From: AC2028 sp002373595
GTDB lineage: Bacteria > Bacillota > Clostridia > Lachnospirales > Lachnospiraceae
DNA length: 49,740 bases
Assembly (NCBI GenBank): GCA_946616365.1
Contig: CAMOIX010000017.1
Coordinates: forward strand, 1 to 49,740
Direction of reading: 5' to 3'
In this document: in pieces, positions 49,667 through 49,740 of the stretch
Layout: the number at the start of each line of letters is the position of its first letter
How positions within the stretch are numbered: position 1 is the first letter of the stretch
Notes under the pieces: model-generated
Database searches by the model: none
Told to the model about the DNA's origin: nothing
The model's input: only the letters and a program-made list of their open reading frames with translations
Translations under genes and position numbers: made by a program

Positions 49667-49740
49667 CTATCCCGGCAACCCAATTCTAAATAGCATGGAA
49701 TCAAGCAGTATCTCGTTGTCGTTTAACTCCTGTGCATCCA
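49667..49740 (-). CDS. C-terminal end of an unidentified gene cut by the window edge
   Basis: A minus-strand frame enters from the right edge and stops with TAG at 49667. It encodes 'DAQELNDNEILLDSMLFRIG' and a short tail. The next gene begins 5 bases later in another frame, the spacing of an operon. Too little is present to name it. Confidence 0.4.
   Translation of the reverse strand, partial: DAQELNDNEILLDSMLFRIGLPG

Overview
The window reads as a chromosomal segment of an anaerobic Firmicute of class Clostridia. This rests on strong purine-rich ribosome sites (AAGGAGG type), use of TTG and GTG starts, RNase Y, RqcH, a Bacillus/Clostridium-type SOS box (GAAC-N4-GTTC), and clostridial gene order around yicC-gmk-rpoZ and recA-recX. 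Species cannot be named from sequence alone. No rRNA, tRNA, CRISPR array or complete mobile element was seen.

Layout. (1) 0-2 kb: a Nudix hydrolase and an aspartate aminotransferase. (2) 2-8 kb: a compact nonulosonic (pseudaminic-type) acid cluster with PseI, PseG, PseF, an ATP-grasp enzyme, a DegT-like aminotransferase and a sialyltransferase-like glycosyltransferase; PseB, PseC and PseH are not here. (3) 8-11.8 kb: rny diverges from an SOS-controlled recA-recX. (4) 11.8-21.6 kb: a long minus-strand housekeeping run (flippase, rqcH, acyltransferase, yicC, gmk, rpoZ, rimO, pgsA, cinA), closely packed and often translationally coupled. (5) 21.6-42.8 kb: a metal-homeostasis region with a ZIP transporter, a MacB-like ABC system, a heterodimeric ABC exporter, a P1B-ATPase with a DUF6110-type partner, a FeoC-like protein, two FeoA/FeoB pairs, a DtxR-family repressor, an HMA-domain protein, MgtE behind a long leader with a small upstream ORF, and Zur-ZnuA-ZnuC-ZnuB. 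(6) 42.8-45.7 kb: an exonuclease, an MFS transporter, a flavodoxin and an unknown protein. (7) 45.7-49.7 kb: a scarred accessory end with a tyrosine-integrase remnant, a serine hydrolase, a broken gene, a possible group II intron remnant, then a NYN-domain protein, an unknown protein and an Mrr-like nuclease.

How it fits together. Seven copies of one palindrome, GTTAG-N6-CTAAC, resembling DtxR/IdeR iron boxes, lie only at promoters: three at feoAB2 (one exactly filling the spacer of a perfect TTGACA-N17-TATAAT promoter), one before the ABC exporter pair, two before the MacB-like operon, and one at a promoter at 47.75 kb for a membrane protein not previously suspected of a metal role. With a DtxR-family repressor encoded between them, they outline a local iron-type regulon. 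The zinc operon carries its own operator at the zur promoter. The most unusual element is the mgtE leader: a 34-codon ORF, acidic and proline-containing at its start and basic at its end, overlaps mutually exclusive RNA pairings and could be a magnesium-sensing attenuator analogous to MgtL.
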